Assembly (NCBI RefSeq): GCF_005222785.1 | Contig: NZ_STGH01000001.1 | Coordinates: 992,001-1,056,000, forward strand | DNA: 64,000 nt | Direction: 5' to 3' | Origin: Rhodobacter sp. SY28-1 | GTDB lineage: Bacteria; Pseudomonadota; Alphaproteobacteria; Rhodobacterales; Rhodobacteraceae | Part shown: positions 61,867-64,000 of the stretch, piece by piece | Layout: each line of letters opens with the position of its first letter | Position numbering within the stretch: position 1 is the first letter of the stretch | Notes under the pieces: generated by a model | What the model was told of the DNA's origin: nothing | The model's database searches: none | Seen by the model: the letters and a program-made list of their open reading frames with translations, nothing else | Made by a program: the position numbers and the translations under genes

Positions 61867-63334
61867 TGGTCTTCTCCCTGTTGCCTTCATATGCGTCGCG
61901 GAAATCGGCGCCCACTTCGCCGAGGAACCGGTCCTCGGCGGCGCGGGCAATGTCCTTGTACCGGTCGGTGTAGGCCTTCCAGAGCTTGGCATTGCGCCCA
62001 CCCGAGAGAAGGCTTTCCAGCATCCCCAGGTCTTCAAGATCCTTCTCCACCGACGTTGGATCGAAGCGGTCGATCATCCGCCGGAGCGCGGACTGAATGG
62101 CGACCCAAGAGCGGACCTGGTGGTCAGCCAGGTCGCGGAAAGCGCCATTGATCGCGGTCTCAGGGTCAAGATAGCCGGGTCCCTTTGGGGTGACGAGCGA
62201 GGCGATGGCCTCGTTGGTGGTTGCGAGGAATTTCAAAGGGTTGACGTCGGTGTTGCTGATCACAGTTTGCGCCACGCGGGCGTTCTGCTTTTCCTTGGCG
62301 CGGGTCCGGAGCATCAGCATCAGACCCTCGACCAGCAGGCGGAAGCGCTGGCCCATTGCCTCCATCTCGGCCTCTGCGTCAGGTGTGGCGGACGGGTCAA
62401 GCCCCAAGCCGCGGAAGAAGGCGTCGCGCAGGGCTGCCTCGGAGGCGACGGGCTGTGGTGCCATGGGCGGTTGCGGGGCAGGTTCACCGCGTTGGCGGGT
62501 GCGGTTCTCGTCGTCGATGACCGGGGGCGCAATGGGGGGAACGACGGGCGCTTCCGGGGCCAGTTGGAGCGGTTCGGGCGCGGGCGGTGCGGGGGCAGGG
62601 GGCGGAGGGTCCGAGGCAGCGAGCGGGGGTGGCATGGACCACCAGTCGTCTGCGGCAGGAGTTTTGGCGGGCTGAACCGGTGGCAGTTCTGGCGTTCGGG
62701 CCTTGGCGGGTTCGTCAAAGAAGGAGCCGAAGCCGAGGTCGTCTTTGCGCGGCGCGATCGGCTCGGGCACGCTGCCTGCCGGGCGGGCCGCAACAGAGCG
62801 GTCAAGCGTGAAGGGATCGTCGAAAAGGGGCGGCGGTGCGCCACGATCCGGCGTAGCATCGTAACGGCGGGCGTCCGTGGGCCCGGTGTCGAAGGGCTGC
62901 GGCAGGCCCTGCGGGCGCGAGACCGGCGACGGCGGCGTGACGGGGGTGGAGAAGAAATCGTCATGCGTCATCTGCCGCTGCGCCGGGGCTTGCGTTCGAG
63001 GCGTGGCGACGGGTGCGGGGGCCTCGATTTCCACCCGTATCACAGTGTCGCCGAGACGCAGGCGCATCCCCGGCTCCAGTCGGGCCGCGTTGCCGGGGCC
63101 GAGTGGCTGGTCTTTGCCGTCAATGAACAGGCCGCCGCGGCTTGCATCGGTGACGATGAACTGCCCGGCCTCACCCGTGATCACGCAATGCTTGCGTGAG
63201 ACGTACATGTCGGGGTCGTTGATCTGCCAGGAGCATTCGGCCCCGCGACCGATCGAGAATTCGCCGCCCGGATGCCGCATCTCGCGGCGATCCTGGGGAT
63301 GGGGGCTGTGCTCGATTGTCAGGCGGAGGGTCAT
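61856..63334 (-). CDS. tagH: T6SS FHA-domain protein TagH
   Basis: 492 residues. The N-terminal FHA domain (about 10-105) has FSIGRGAECSWQINDPDMYVSRKHCVI, the phosphothreonine-binding GR..S.KH pattern. A long Pro/Ala-rich linker (about 105-310) follows. The C-terminal TagH/ImpI domain includes RFRLLVEGLMLMLRTRAKEKQ, NPLKFLATTNEAIASLV and FRDAYEGNREKTND. Members gate T6SS assembly by reading PpkA/PppA phosphorylation. It overlaps tssG as ATGA. Confidence 0.92.
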   Translation of the reverse strand: MTLRLTIEHSPHPQDRREMRHPGGEFSIGRGAECSWQINDPDMYVSRKHCVITGEAGQFIVTDASRGGLFIDGKDQPLGPGNAARLEPGMRLRLGDTVIRVEIEAPAPVATPRTQAPAQRQMTHDDFFSTPVTPPSPVSRPQGLPQPFDTGPTDARRYDATPDRGAPPPLFDDPFTLDRSVAARPAGSVPEPIAPRKDDLGFGSFFDEPAKARTPELPPVQPAKTPAADDWWSMPPPLAASDPPPPAPAPPAPEPLQLAPEAPVVPPIAPPVIDDENRTRQRGEPAPQPPMAPQPVASEAALRDAFFRGLGLDPSATPDAEAEMEAMGQRFRLLVEGLMLMLRTRAKEKQNARVAQTVISNTDVNPLKFLATTNEAIASLVTPKGPGYLDPETAINGAFRDLADHQVRSWVAIQSALRRMIDRFDPTSVEKDLEDLGMLESLLSGGRNAKLWKAYTDRYKDIARAAEDRFLGEVGADFRDAYEGNREKTNDP

Positions 63335-64000
63335 GCGGACTCCACCTGCGCGACGTGATAGAGGCGGAGGTCGTCGGCGTCCTGCTGACGTCTCGGGGCG
63401 AGCCAGGCGGTACGGCCGAGCTGGCTGTGGCCGAGACGGGTGTCGGGGATATCGTCGCGGGCGAGGACGAGGCGCAGGTTGAACTCCATCTCACGACCCA
63501 TGGCATGCCGGATCGCATGGCGGAGACGGGAGATGAGTTCGGCGTCGGCGAGAAAGTCGGTGAAGCGGGCCAGAGGCAGGGGTCCAACGCGGAGTTCGAC
63601 CAGAGTCTGGCGCTGGAAGCTGCGGGCGCCGACGACGGCGGACCGGCCCAGCTGGGCATGCTGCCGGCCGAGGCGGGATTGCAGGCGGAGCGGGATCTCG
63701 GTCCAGGTGCCGAGGAACTCGACGAGCGACACCGGAGCTTCCAGCACGTCGGACAGGTAGGCGGTAAGGCGTTCGACGCTGTAGACTTGGCGGCCAAGCG
63801 CAGTGGCGTGGCGCATCTTCAGGCGGGTCCGGGCATCATGGGCCTTTGGCCTGGTTCCCGGAAGGGCGACGCCGGCCAGCGCCTCGACCATGGCTTGCAC
63901 CCGGCCTGCGGAACCGTGTTCGATCTGAACCTCGGGCCGGGCATCGGCCCAGCCACGCCAGTAAAGTGCCATCATCCGATGCTGCAGAAGGTTGCAGAAA
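63331..64000 (-). CDS. tssG: T6SS baseplate protein TssG (N-terminus beyond the right edge)
   Basis: At least 222 codons, open to the window edge. Reading in from the edge gives FCNLLQHRMMALYWRGWADARP, typical of the middle of TssG/ImpH. Later parts are GTRPKAHDARTRLKMRHATALGRQVYSVERLTAYLSDVL and PVSLVEFLGTWTEIPLRLQSRLG. The C-terminal region VELRVGPLPLARFTDFLAD is also typical. TssG joins TssE, F and K in the wedge of the baseplate; tssF and the sheath genes are expected just outside the window. Confidence 0.93.
   Translation of the reverse strand, partial: FCNLLQHRMMALYWRGWADARPEVQIEHGSAGRVQAMVEALAGVALPGTRPKAHDARTRLKMRHATALGRQVYSVERLTAYLSDVLEAPVSLVEFLGTWTEIPLRLQSRLGRQHAQLGRSAVVGARSFQRQTLVELRVGPLPLARFTDFLADAELISRLRHAIRHAMGREMEFNLRLVLARDDIPDTRLGHSQLGRTAWLAPRRQQDADDLRLYHVAQVESA

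Overview
This high-GC window comes from an alphaproteobacterium, most likely a member of the Rhodobacterales/Rhodobacteraceae. The evidence is the dense set of typical chromosomal genes: a serC-serA/serB serine locus with a serC-type leader, ArfB, ZapE, UPF0314/DUF2585, MepA, TrxC and a glycine-riboswitch-controlled gcvT-gcvH-gcvP operon. C-rich 'GGACCCCC..GAGTATTT' intergenic repeats also fit. I cannot name a genus. I saw no insertion sequence, CRISPR array or rRNA gene.

Layout. 1-6.1 kb (mostly minus strand): a cut-off PiT phosphate permease, an APH-fold kinase, ArfB, a tiny 18-codon ORF with an extraordinary Shine-Dalgarno sequence, a YhhQ-type queuosine-precursor transporter, MepA, a UMF1-type MFS carrier and a hotdog thioesterase. 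6.1-11.2 kb: YggT, RecQ with two HRDC modules, and a soluble hybrid histidine kinase. 11.4-18.9 kb: a periplasmic alpha-2-macroglobulin with the CTEQ thioester motif, followed by its usual partner PBP1C. 19-25 kb: thiolase, MFS carrier, UPF0314, a PPP-type phosphatase and a DMSP-lyase-like cupin. 23.8-27.7 kb: serine synthesis (serA, serC, divergent serB). 27.7-36 kb: GNAT, TSUP exporter, ZapE, PfkB kinase, MBL hydrolase, small zincin, DUF1801, GltX and MATE. 36-41 kb: tandem glycine riboswitch and the glycine cleavage system. 41-43.8 kb: AzlCD exporter, DUF3775, TrxC and tRNA-Ala(CGC).

43.8 kb to the right edge: immediately beyond the tRNA lies about 600 bp of non-coding DNA with a possible DnaA-N-like gene remnant. 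A type VI secretion region follows. Its core runs leftward on the minus strand: tssG (cut by the edge), tagH, tssJ, tssK, tssL, tssM, tagF. A rightward arm meets it head-on: PP2C phosphatase, membrane-anchored M15 peptidase, a DotU/IcmF chimera and vgrG. On the tRNA side sit a secreted caspase-SEL1 protein, a small lipoprotein and an OmpA-type protein. The sheath, baseplate and ClpV genes (tssB, C, E, F, H) and hcp are not in the window and may lie beyond the right edge.

Most noteworthy: the TssL-like/TssM-C-terminal chimera encoded beside normal tssL and tssM; the exported caspase and M15 peptidase linked to the T6SS; the 18-codon ORF whose ribosome-binding region is complementary to 17 nt of the 16S rRNA 3' end; and a family of tandem perfect palindromes, one of which appears to be read into the start of pbpC.
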